This document shows positions 12,101-22,854 of a stretch of 64,000 nt of DNA, in pieces. Origin of the DNA: Phragmites australis (Eukaryota; Streptophyta; Magnoliopsida; Poales; Poaceae); assembly GCF_958298935.1 (NCBI RefSeq), contig NC_084930.1:27874001-27938000 (forward strand), in the 5' to 3' direction. The stretch's first letter is position 1; each line of letters starts with the position of its first letter. The position numbers were made by a program, and so were the translations under genes. The notes under the pieces were generated by a model. It was given only the letters and a program-made list of their open reading frames with translations, had not been told where the DNA came from and did not search any database.

Positions 12101-13740
12101 GGGACTGTGATCAAGCACACAGCTCGCCTTGTCACCAAGGGCTATGTGCAGCAGCCTAGCGTGGACTTCGATGATGTATTCGCACCTGTTGCCCGTCTGG
12201 AGTCCGTGCGCCTGTTACTAGCGCTAGCATCCTAAGAGGAATGGCTGGTGCATCATATGGATGTGAAATCGGCCTTTCTCAATGGCGAATTGGAGGAAGT
12301 GTATGTTGCACAGCCGCTGGGATTCATCATCGCCAAAGAAGAGCACAAGGTCCTATGGCCGCGCATGGAACACCAAGCTCGACAACACTTTGAGGGCTCT
12401 TGGCTTCGAGCAGAGTGCGCATGAACATGCGACGTACCAACACGGCCATGGCAACATGCTGCTGCATCTTGGGGGTCTATGTGGATGATCTGATCATCAC
12501 AAGATTGGCAAAGGGGGAGATCGATCAATTGAAGGTGGAGATGAAGACTCAATTCAGGATGAGCGACCTTGGTTTGATCTCCTTCTACCATAGGATCGAG
12601 GTCCAAAAGAGCAGCGGCGGTGACATCACATTGTGCCAAGCACAATATGCTGCTCAAATCATGGAGATAACGGGGATGAGAGACTACAATCCCCCTCACA
12701 CCCTGATGGAGAAACGACTCAAGCTCAGCTGTGAGAGCACGACGACAGAAGTGGACGCAACGGAGTACAGGAGGCTTATCGGAAGCCTCTGCTACCTCAT
12801 CCACACGTGTCCGGATCTCGCCTTCAGCATCGGATTCGTGAGCCACTTCATGGAGTGGCCAACACAGTAGCATATGGTGGTTGTGAAGAGGATAATGAGC
12901 TATGTTACCGGGACGATCAACTACGACAGCCGCTACAGGAAAGCAGAGGAGGGACGGTTGGTCGGCTACAGCGATAGCGACCTCATCGACGACATTGATA
13001 TGCGAAAGAACACTTCAACGCTCTGTTCTTCTATGACGATAGCCAGGTGAGTTGGCATTCTCTCAAATAGAGGGTGGTGGCCTTGTCGTCCTGTGAAGAA
13101 GAGTATGTCGTCGCCAGCACTGTAGCTATACAATGTGTGTGGCTGGCTCGATTGCTTGGCAACTTCAAGGAGAAGCCTGCCGACACCTTCGAGCTCAAGG
13201 TTAACAACAAATTAGCTCTAGCACTGAGCAAAAACCATGTGTTCCATGAGCGCAGCAAGCACATATATGTGTGCTACCACTTCATCAGGGAGTGCTTGGA
13301 CAACAGGAGCGTCTATGCAGACTTCATTGGCATAAAAGGACCAGCTCGTAGACATCTTAACAAAGGCATTAGGGCGAGTTCGATTACAGGAGCTTAGAGC
13401 TAGGACTATAATGGTTCAAATTAAACTTAAGCAAACACACAAGGCTTAGGAGAGTAATGTTAGTATAATCCTTGTGTGTCGGTTAGAGGTCAGTTTGTTT
13501 AATATTTTTTGCTATATCGGTTTGCAACAGTATATCGGTCACTGCAACAACAGTATGTTGGTCACTGCAGCAAGAATATGTCGGTTACTATGCCTATACA
13601 ATGGGCTGAACCCCCTGGTTGTAAGCATGCCTTGGATGTTCTAAATCCATCAGAAGCTATTAGTAGCTAGAAAACTCCTATACCCAGTGTATGCTCATGT
13701 GTGTTCTTTCAATCCACCTCTTGTAGGATCAAATCTAACA
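9166..13740 (+). mobile_element. Copia LTR retrotransposon inserted in polymerase lambda exon 3
   Basis: The 5' LTR is about 9166-9378 and the 3' LTR is 13458-13740. The 3' LTR starts TGTTAG and ends CTAACA, a perfect inverted repeat; the 5' LTR starts GGTTAG, one base changed. The two LTRs align along their length apart from small deletions in the 5' copy. A weak initiator-tRNA primer site follows the 5' LTR (ATGATATCGGCTC, about 9381). AGTGC flanks both ends. Inside, gag, integrase, reverse transcriptase and RNase H follow in Copia order on the plus strand, with many stops and frame jumps. The element is dead and old. Confidence 0.92.
9480..13397 (+). pseudogene. Decayed Copia gag-pol polyprotein
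   Basis: Fragments in order are: gag (about 9500-9960, with a long helical UBN2-type segment), integrase core (about 10860-11530, with the HIDNAGEFTS and SPQQNDVMERRN signatures), reverse transcriptase (about 11984-12870, with GLKWVFKLKKD and the catalytic VYVDDLIIT), and RNase H (about 13074-13397, with SSCEEEYVV). Several stop codons and at least one frame change near 12340-12400 break it. The protease motif is not evident around 10300. The order integrase before reverse transcriptase identifies Copia rather than Gypsy. Confidence 0.88.
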
Positions 13741-13827
13741 AGTGCACATGTGAATGAAGGTTCATGTATTGAAATGAGGCCTAACCAATATGCATGTAGA
13801 CAAAGTAGCTCCGGAGATACCAAGGAA
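13741..13827 (+). pseudogene. POLL: Polymerase lambda linker fragment between two insertions
   Basis: After the second AGTGC copy the frame of exon 3 resumes and encodes HVNEGSCIEMRPNQYACRQ and then SSSGDTKE. This is the Ser-rich linker between the BRCT and catalytic parts. It ends at GAA (13825-13827), where the CACTA-like terminus begins. Confidence 0.8.
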
Positions 13828-13862
13828 CACTACGTGAAAAATGAACAAAAGGAGACACACAT

Positions 13863-13966
13863 AAGTGATGGGTCATTACACGACCGTCACTTATGTCGTC
13901 TCAGGTCAGGACCGGGTATTTATCTGTCACAGATAACAGGTAATAAGTGATGGGTCATAATAACTT
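13863..13966. repeat. Subterminal repeats of the CACTA end
   Basis: ATAAGTGATGGGTC (13861-13874) pairs with GACCGTCACTTAT (13882-13894) with one bulge, and AATAAGTGATGGGTCAT recurs at about 13946. Short repeats in both orientations close to the tip are the binding-site arrays typical of En/Spm-type elements. Confidence 0.55.
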
Positions 13967-14234
13967 AGTTACTCTTTTCCTCACAGGGGGAACCCTTCGT
14001 TAGGGCATGAGGTTTTTAATGAGGCAGGGACCCTTGTAAACATCAATATATATGGAAATACCCCCAAAAAAGAATGCACTTTGGTTTGAGTACGAATAAC
14101 TCGTCGTCGAAGTATGCCAACCCTTTAGAACAAGGCGGCACACCAATCGACAGGGAGCACGCCGGAAGTTCACGGCAAAACTTGAGGTGCGAAGTGTCAA
14201 GACAAGACATCATACCCTTTCGACCTAAAAAAAA

Positions 14235-14990
14235 TCCTCTTACAAAAAACCGAAGTGCTGCTCGACCTAAAAGAAGGCGGCACACTTCTCGCTAAAAAGT
14301 TGGGGGCTAAGATTGCCTGCACTCGCACCGAAGGAAAAACAAACCTTCGGAAGCAAAGCCGAAGTGCCGCTCAACCTAAAAGAAGGCGGCGCACTTCTCG
14401 CTAAAAAGTCGGGGGCTAAGAGTGTTTGCCCCCACACCGAAGGAAAAACAAACCTTCGAAAGAAAAGCCGAAGTGCTGCTCGACCTAAAGAAGGCGATGC
14501 ACTTCTCGCTAAAAAGTTGGGGGCTAAGAGTGCCTGCCCCCGCACCGAAGGAAAAACAAACCTTCGAAAGAAAAGCCGAAATGCTGCTCGACCTAAAAGA
14601 AGGCCGCGCACTTCTCGCTAAAAAGTCGGGGGCTAAGATTGCCTGCCCCCACACTGAAGGAAAAACAAACCTTCGGAAGAAAAGCCGAAGTGCCGCTCAA
14701 CCTAAAAGAAGGCAGCGCACTTCTCGCTAAAAAGTCAGGGGCTAAGAGTGCCTACCCGCGCACCAAAGGAAAAACAAACCTTCAGAAGAAAAAGCCGAAG
14801 TGCCGCTCGACTTGAAAGAAGGCGGCGCACTTCTCGCTAAAAAGTCGGGGGCTGAGAGTGCCTGCCCCGGTACCGAAGGAAAAACAAAACTTCGGAAGAA
14901 AAAGCTGAAATGCCGCTCGATCTGAAAGAAGGCGGCGCAATTCTCGCTAAAAAGTCAGGGGCTAAGAGTACCTGCCCCCGCACCGAAGAA
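14235..14990 (+). repeat. Tandem array of about seven ~109-bp units
   Basis: The phrase CTTCTCGCTAAAAAG recurs at about 14286, 14395, 14503, 14611, 14721, 14830 and 14941, each within a unit that also contains paired CTTCGG and CCGAAG words. Units differ by substitutions and small indels. Short in-frame reading through the array is accidental. Confidence 0.85.
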
Positions 14991-15404
14991 TAAGGTTCCA
15001 TCTGCCGAAGGAACCTACGGCGAAGAGTTAGGGGGGACGGCGTTCTCCGAACAACACTTGCATCGCTGCCGAAGGTACCTACGGCAAAAAGTTGGGGGGG
15101 GGGGGGATGGTGTTCTTAGCAGATCTTAAACATCCATCGCCGCCGAAGCGTCACCCCAACTAAAATATCGGGAATGACACTCGAGAAAATACTTCGTGGA
15201 CGGTACTCAAAGTTCCTGCGGCCCTAGAAAGTCGGGTGAATAGCGTTCGCCGAGGGAAGCTTTGCTCGAGTCATTGCGAAGTGTTCCTAACCTTTAAAAG
15301 CATTGCAAAATGGCTTTATTAAAATCACAATTCAAGCACGGCCGCCGAAGAAGCAACTCAACCGCCCAAAAAACGAAGTAACATTAATTGTAAAAAAACA
15401 CTTT

Positions 15405-18400
15405 TTATTCCGCAAAGCGATCAATATCAGGATCAATAAAATCCTTATACCATCGACTAAAACCAAATTGAAAGGCTGTGCCTTGACTAGCATGAAAAGG
15501 CATAGTTGGGTCCAGTGGGGACCCAACATAAGAAGATGAAGCGGAGGGAGATGCATGAAGGGCGCTCCCGCCTTCGGTGTGTTGCACTAACTGCGAAGAG
15601 GGCCCTCGGCGGTAGCAAAGCTGAGGCTGGTGAGGCAGGAGTCCGTCGTTGTCGTCTTCTAGCTCGGCCTTCGAATTGATGAGAGTAGGTGGAGGTTCGA
15701 CGTCTCCGCGCGCAATTCGACGTGAGTTACGCTCAGCTCTGAGGGTAACCAAAGCCGAAGGGCTAAAAGATCTCCAAAATGTTTTGGTTCTGTTATTCAT
15801 CGCATCATATGCCCTACACTTCGCCTCCCAGTACCGCTCGAATTCAATATCTGGATGGCGGTGGCGAAAGGAGTCCCAGCAAGACCAAGACAAAAAAAAT
15901 TGCCCCGCATCATAGTAATGGGAACAGCCTCTTCGGCTACCTGCGTAGTGTCCAAGGGGAGGACCTGCGTAGGGAGCGCAAATAGTCAAGAACATTTCGC
16001 AACAAGCAAAAAGAGTATATATTACATTGCTAATATATATTACATCGCCCCAGGTTATAACAAAATTTCAATAGACAATGTGACGCTTCACGCTATTTCA
16101 TCACACCTTCCCTGTCCCTTCGGCCGCCGCGGTCGTAGCTTTAGCTGAAGGGTCATCCCTCGCCTTCGCCTACAAGAGAAAGATTTCTTCAAAGCGCACA
16201 CGACTGAACCAATTAAATAAAAATGGTAATAAGAAACAACGTACTCATTGGCGGTTCATCTCTGCCTCCCGGAGGGCAAGATCGCGGCCATGTCTGCACC
16301 AATAATTGGTGGTGAATGATCAGGTAGTGGCCTTCAAAGCCCTCGACACGGCCGAAGTAGACATGTCTGTTGGATACCGGAAGGTGTGCTTCTGGAGTGC
16401 AATGTGATGGTCGCAGCCAGTCATTTCAATTGATTGTACAAGGCTTCGAGCTGAGACCATTGCACAGAAGTCGCCATACAATTGAGTTGCAGGGAGAAGG
16501 CTTCCGCTGGCTTCATTAATCCACCCTATAAGACCACCTAGCCCGACAATATCAAGTGTTGGGGGTGTGGCCGAAGCACCAATCCCTTCAAAGGTGCTGC
16601 TGATGGCTTCGCATGCGGCGACAGCCTTGGGCTCTAGCTCCCCAAGTGCATTCAAGGCATCTTCGGACAAAGCCTTCGTCTCATTCAGTTCTTCATGCAA
16701 CCACTGCGCTTTAGCGGTTTCAGCGGTGCAGAGCGCCTGTAGGTCAGAGACTTGCATTTTGAATGATTGTAGATTTTATCGCAAGCATTTGACCTCCTCT
16801 TCGGCGCTCTGTTTCTCCGAGCGGAGGGCGCTTAGTTCCTTCTCAAGTTGTTCTAGGCGCGCAAATTCGCGTTTATGGACTTTGGCTTTTTCCGCCCGCT
16901 TCTGCAACATGTCTATTTGTGCCTCCATGTTCCTGGAGCAGGCTTCGTAATTTTCTGCTTGTTGACGCTGAGCCCGCGAGATAAGCACAGCCTGGGACGT
17001 CGCACAGGTATGAGAGTGAGTAACAAAATGACAAGGAAACACAAACATAATAGAACATAGGGATATACCTTCGCAATCGCCACGTCGAAAGCGTCGAGGA
17101 GTTCAGCGGCGGGCTTCCGGGCGAGGGAAATCTCAAGCTCAGGCAGGACGAAGGTGCTGAAAATCTTCTTGGCATCGCTGACCTCCCCAGAGCTTGGTTC
17201 AAACGAAGAAATATTAAATGCCTCAGGCTCGATAGCCTTCGCATTAATCAACCCACCGTGGCTCATCAGCCCTTTCCCGCCACGGTGGGGCACGGTGGGC
17301 GTGGACTCCTCCGTGTCGGAGGACGAGCTTGAGGACGAAGAGGGTGAAGAGTTGGCTACAGCCTCAATATTTTCAGCCCCTTCGACCTCGGCATCCCTGG
17401 CAGTAGTTTCGACGATGGTTCGTGTCTCCGCCGGATCCTTCTCGTCATAGCTCAGGATCAGCGTGGGAAGGTCCATGCAGGAGCAGAACGCTGATTTCGG
17501 GGAGGGGCAGGGATCCTGGGTGCCCTCGGGCACCTCTTGACTTAGGGGCATGGCGCGCAATGCCACCGTACCCTCGGGAGTTACCTCCTCGCGAGCGTCG
17601 TCGACGGCAACCTCGCGTGGCCTCTTCCAGAGGGCGAGAGCCTTTTTCTTTTGGCCTCCTAGTGGTAAGAGATTCGGGTGTCTTCGCTTTCTCGAGCCGC
17701 CAGTGGGAAGTTCTTTGCTGATATCTTCTGCCGGGGAGCCTTCTCCAGGACCTTGCAGAAGTGCGCTGATCTTCGGCCTATCTCTGTAGGAAAGGCCCCT
17801 GTATTCCAAGACTCGATTAAGACTTTGGCCAAGACCTTGCTCAGCACACAACTGGGCTTCGCCCGGCGTGAATTTCCCGAGGAGCATCGTAGCCTTCGTT
17901 TCGACTTCGGCCACCGACAAGTCTGGCGAAGATCAAAAAACATAAGCAAACTACAGCGAAGGTGCATCCAGAAACATTAATAATAATAAATGTATGTGTA
18001 CCCGTGAAGCCTTGCACGGAAGGATGGGGACGGCAGAGCCCCTTAGGCCCCTTCTCTTCGAACTCCGGGATGCTCCAATCCTGGCTGAGGGGCCACACTC
18101 CGGCGGCTATAAACTCTTCTACGAGGTCCCGGGTAGATAAATACTTCGCGCATCTGGCGAAGGCTTCAAGAGCAGTTCACTGGGACGCCTTCAATTGCAC
18201 GTCAGGGGCGCGGTTCCCCTTCACCTCTTCACATTTTTAAACAAGAAATTCCTGTTGATCTACCTTGTGGTAGAACCACCACTGCGTCCAGTCCTTCGGT
18301 CATTTATTTTTGTACACGATGGCGGGAGTGGACAATCCGGCGCGATAAGCGAAGTTTAAGCACCCGTAATGTGCTTCGCTCTGCATGCTGCGAGCAAATA

Positions 18401-18860
18401 CGGGCTTCGGCTGGTGATGAAATCGGTGGGCAGCAGCGAAGGCCCTGGCCGATGCCTTTGCTCCCTCAGATCAAGCAGCCCAGGCAAATAGCCCTAGCTT
18501 CACAATGGCATTTGGTGTGAGCTGGTGTAGGTACACTTCAAATAATTTCAGTACCTTGGTCACCATATCATCGCAAGGCAAGCGAAGGCCTGCTCGAAAA
18601 TAGTCAACGAAGACGACAGCTTCGTCTTCAGCAGGCTTCGGTGTCTTGTGGCTCCCGGGGAGCCTAACCTTTGAGACGTCGCTGATCAATCCTTCCTTCA
18701 CGAGGTCGACCAGCACTTCGTCATCCACTTTTGATTGCCCAATCCAATATGTCTTCAGGCAGTTAGACCTAGCCTTCGGCGCTATCGTGCTGAGTTGAAA
18801 AGTCTGAGATGGCGAGAAACTTGGAGGTGAGAATGCGACGCTTCGTATGAGAGCTGCAGC
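15405..18860 (-). pseudogene. Decayed antisense gene of the truncated Gypsy element
   Basis: Pieces on the minus strand, in order of translation, are: 18471-18728, with a segment resembling the plant 'putative gypsy-type transposon' family (PF04195: VDYFRAGLRLPCDDMV); 16913-17920, charged and Ser-rich with a run of eight serines and acidic stretches; 16320-17048, a coiled-coil segment; and 15405-15995, a C-terminal piece with FRHRHPDIEFERYWEAKCRA. Frames are interrupted by stops or introns. The gene lies opposite to the direction of the retrotransposon, as in Tat-group elements with an extra antisense gene downstream of integrase. Its function is unknown. Confidence 0.65.
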
Positions 18861-19039
18861 TCAAGCAATGGCACGTGGTAAAAAGAAATCACAGTGGACC
18901 TGTATTTATAGCAGTGAGGAGAGCGGTTAAAGCGAGGTGCGTCAGAATTCGAAACGAAGTGGGAAATGACGTCTCAGTGTCTAGCGAAGACATTTAATGC
19001 CCATAAACAAAACAGTTGTTCAGGGGCAAGATGGTCATA

Positions 19040-19042
<3 letters not shown>

Positions 19043-19115
<73 letters not shown>
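19043..19115. repeat. AT dinucleotide microsatellite
   Basis: An uninterrupted run of alternating AT of about 72 bases lies between the antisense gene and the 3' LTR of the truncated Gypsy element. Confidence 0.95.
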
Positions 19116-19117
<2 letters not shown>

Positions 19118-20003
19118 ATGTAGATTGTTACCGCAACCAACACTTCACCCAGAAGTTTCCCGAAGTGCATTCACCCCCGCAAGCCTTCGACGGGCCGAAG
19201 GGGACGGCGTTGAGACACATCTTCAGGTTTACAGCCTCGGCCCATCGAAGATGAACCTTACCCGTAGGGGGCTACTGTTGGGGATGATCTCTCGCCCTCC
19301 CCCTTCGTAGGGCAACTCGAAGTCTACTGGTGGCTAAGCACTCGGGTGTTGCAAGGATGTTTCAGGGAATGCAGGCGAAGATCATTGCGTACCTTCGATC
19401 GCAGCCCGGAGGTTGGCCCAAATCCTTCATCCATGCGGGCGAAGGCTAGGACGAGCCTTCGATCGAAGCCTGGAGGTGCGTCTGTGGTCCCCGTTATCCG
19501 CATCGGTGAAGGCGACAACAGGCCTTCGGTCAGAAGCCGAAGCTACACCAGTAGTTTTGCTGACCGAAGTGTGCAAAGGTACCAGCGTGTCTTCGGCCGA
19601 AGGCCGAAGATCGACTCATGGCGCCGAAGGGGAGGAGCGAAGCTCGTGGTGAACCTCTGGCTGACAGCTGAGGAGGAGCCTTCAGCGCAGTCATGGGATA
19701 GGCCGAAGACCACGATTGGACGTCGATGCCCACTTAACTGCCCAGGGCAGAGTTGTAATTATTTAAATACACTTGATTGTACCATAATTCCCCCGAATAT
19801 TTCGAGAATATAGCAGGTGAGGGGGTAAAACTGTAAACCCTAGCGTGAAGTGGTTGAGTACGGGCTATAAATAGGACCATACTGTGCCTGAGATGGGCGG
19901 AATCAATTTGGGACTATTTACCTCCAAACACGTGTCACACCTAGAAGCCTTCGACTTTCTCTATAAGCGAAGGTTCTCCTTGTTCGGGATATTGGTTCCA
20001 ACA

Positions 20004-22838
20004 TCACCCGACCCATTTTCTCCTCCATTCTAACTCTGTTTTCATTGATTATTCCACTGATATTCATCTAAATTTGAGATCTATCTAACCATGTTAATTT
20101 CATAATTTTTGTAATCTAATTTGTTCAAATCATTTATGTGTTGCTGAAAACCTAGAATTAGCTCTTTAGCTAGTTTTATAATACTTTTAGTTGTAGATAA
20201 GTTAGATAACCATGACCTAGGCTATATAAGAAATCTTAGTGCCTAGTTTATGCTACTTTGATTTGTGCAGATAATAATTAAAAGTAATTTTCCTTTAGGA
20301 TAAATAGTAGCTTAATTAGAATAATTAATAATTAAATACCTATTAATTAGGTAAAAATGCCACATAAATATGAATTCAGGAATATGACACATGTGCACCC
20401 AATAGTGTAGAATCACCACGTAAACCGTACCTCATGTTTCCGATTCACATAGCAGTAAAGAGAAATATAGCCTATCCCTTTAGAGCCGGTAGACCCGCTC
20501 TCACTAGTGTTCGTTCCTCATTAGAAATTCATGTAGATGTTTTCTCGATCCAACGCTTATCGATGTTCGCTTGCGTAGATTAGACGAAGAAGTGTTCGAA
20601 GAAGACCCCAAGGACCGGATTGCGAAGAAGAAGCAAACGAGGACTACAATGAAGGCAAGTCCTACTCCATTGACCATTTTGCACCCTTATTTTCAAAAAC
20701 AACCAGTAGAGCCTTGTTTTAAACTATAGTAATTTGCATGCTTAAGTTATTAACTCTAATTTAAAATGTTGAGATAGTTATATCCTAGTTTGTTAAAACC
20801 ATGCCTTGTTATTGATTACCTTTATTCTATTGAAACCCTAGAAGGTTCCCAACATCAACTATATTGATTGTTTGGTTGATTGCTTGCCTACTAGCATGCT
20901 CAAGACTGCTCTATTTAAACAAAGGAATCATCATAATAACTTGAATCATGTTTTTCAAAATGTGTGAAATATGGTGTGGGCTTGGTGTTGTGAGTGAGTG
21001 AGTGTGTTAATAAAGAAACTCCAAAGATGATTTCACGAGGGTGAGTAAGATGAGCATGATGCTGGGAGATGCTCACCTCGGTCGCTTAAGGACCGGTTCA
21101 TTTTGACATCTCACTTAGCGATCTTTGTGCAACCACACGTCCTGTATAGGCAAGACTTGACCCAAAACCCCTTCGACTTAGCTCAGTACCCACTCGGAGG
21201 CCGGTAGTGGCAACATGGATCAGGAGAAGACTCGGATGATATGCAGTTCGAGGTCCGGCTGGTGCTATTATGAGGACCATGTTTGATCCATGGGATTGTT
21301 ATGTGGTCCTTCCCTTGATTTATACCAGGCCATGTTTGAGCCATGGGGAGGCTAAGTGATCTTTTCCTTATTTTATTCTAAGGCCCATGGTATCTTAGTG
21401 CCCTTTGGGTAGATATCGTGGCTATGTTGGGAGGGTGTTGCGTCTCGTTATACCAATTCCAACCACAACGGTGGTGTGAGTCTGTGCATATCATGTGGAT
21501 AAAGTTGTACAACCTCTGCAGAGTGTAAATCTATTCGAATAGTCGTGCCCTCATTCATGGACGACGCTATGGCGTGGTCTTAATGATTAGCTCTATGGTA
21601 TGAGTATTCCTTGGTGCGTAAGTGGGTAGAGTGTCCATGTTTTGGAAAGTGCATGCTAGGCGCCTTGAGTTGGTGAGGACAGAATATCCACCAACTATAA
21701 ACTTGGGAACTAGTGGGACATATTGCATGTCCCCAAGGGCCAACAACCATATAATATTAAAATCAAATATGCTTTTCTCGACTGTTTTGAAAAAGTCTTT
21801 GCAAAACTAAACCCCTACATGAAAACTAGCTTTCCACCAAAATCTAAAAACTCTATAGTCTTATCCTTGTTTTCCCCTTATACATATATTTATTTCCCTT
21901 GAGGTAGGACTTGCTGAGTATCTTATGTACTCACTCTTGCTTTGTTGAAATTTAGTTGAAGATCCTAAGAAAAACTATGCCGATGGTGATGAAAAATGAA
22001 GACTAAGGTTTCGTCTGCACCTAAGTTGCTTGTAGGGCTTGGGATCTAACAATTAAGGTTCCGCTGTATTGTAAGGTTTTAATTCAGGTATAATATTCGA
22101 AGTATGCTTGTGATATCCATTAGGGAACGGGTAGGCTATGCTAGGACAAATCAAAATTTCTCTACCGTGTTCAACCAGGAAATCATGAGAGAAGGGGATC
22201 ATAGATCATTACCGCTAAACATGCAACGCATCGGAAGAAGAGTTGTGCGCATCCACGAAGAGGAAGTAGTCGATCTCATTGACCATGAAGAGGAAGCAGT
22301 CGATCTCATCCTAGTGTTTTTGTCGCCGATCAATACCGCAGCAACGGTAGTAGAGCCTCCATAGTATCCACATGTACGGGGATGGAACGCCATATGCCGG
22401 TGTGCTAGCACCGCACCCGGCTAGGGTTTTGTACGAAGGTCGGGAAGAGGTGGGCCAGGGTTTTAGGGTGACAGAATCCCTGCGCTCACGGCCCCTACCT
22501 CCTCTTATATAGAGCACGCTAATAGGCCTTCTACACTGGTGGCCCATTATGACTCTAATCGCTCATGGATCATAATTCAATCAAGCCCACGTACGGATCT
22601 AATCCGAATTGATGATTCCTCTAGGGCATATCACCAACGATATCCATTTCTGTTGAAATTGTGTGTATCGGCTACTGATCCAGGGACTAATACTGTTTGC
22701 ACAAGGAGACCTAAAGGTGGGGTCCGGCACTTGAATAGGAACATGACCAAGATCTTCGGAAGGCTTATTGATATATATAAGAGTAAGTGTACACTACATG
22801 AAAATCCTCTCATTCATTAGTCGATTACTTTAACATAG
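20004..22838. other. Unassigned transposon-like sequence, probable LTR remnants
   Basis: No coding domain was found. Around 20570-20660 and 21900-21990 the text (runs of GAAGAAG ending in AAGGCAAGTCC, then TTGCTGAGTATCTTATGTACTCAC) resembles LTRs of grass chromovirus Gypsy elements, so a solo or truncated LTR of roughly 1.7 kb is plausible. A second LTR-like block at about 22108-22633 begins TGTGATAT and ends ATATCACCA. Neither has a confirmed target duplication. A CACTACATGAAAAT word at 22792 may be the end of a further CACTA-like copy. Confidence 0.3.
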
Positions 22839-22854
22839 CATTTTTCCTCCCCAT

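Larger units (their letters stand above)
13975..20003 (+). mobile_element. Truncated Tat-type Gypsy retrotransposon (3' half)
   Basis: The 3' LTR is 19276-20003 (TGTTGGGGATG to TTCCAACA), preceded by a polypurine tract GTAGGGGGCTAC at 19264-19275, so the element runs left to right. Upstream come an AT microsatellite, a gene on the minus strand (15405-18860) and a tandem array (14235-14990). The left end near 13985-14040 (GGTTTTTAATGAGGCAGG) resembles the end of the integrase region of the element at 36331-48956. The 5' LTR, gag and pol are missing. The same order of parts is seen in that second element, which supports the assignment to the Tat group. Confidence 0.75.
13828..22854. mobile_element. 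CACTA-like DNA transposon block containing other elements
   Basis: The left end is CACTACGTGAAAAATG at 13828-13843, a classic CACTA terminus. It is followed by subterminal repeats (AAGTGATGGGTCAT at about 13863 and 13949, and their inverse near 13882). GAA occurs immediately before it and again at 22855-22857, which is the 3-bp duplication expected of CACTA elements, and the polymerase reading frame resumes there. The right end reads CATTTTTC at 22839-22846, matching the complement of the inner left terminus, but the outermost eight bases differ from the expected ACGTAGTG. Most of the interior is other elements. No transposase was recognised. The left end is well supported, the right end less so. 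Confidence 0.6.

Noticed and set aside
14235..14990. Regularly spaced repeats that could be mistaken for a CRISPR array
   Set aside because: Units are ~109 bp, diverged and contiguous, without conserved short repeats and unique spacers, in a plant retrotransposon.
18997..19254. Open frame containing a long YIYIYI run
   Set aside because: It is simply the AT microsatellite in translation; the same occurs at 37041-37381.
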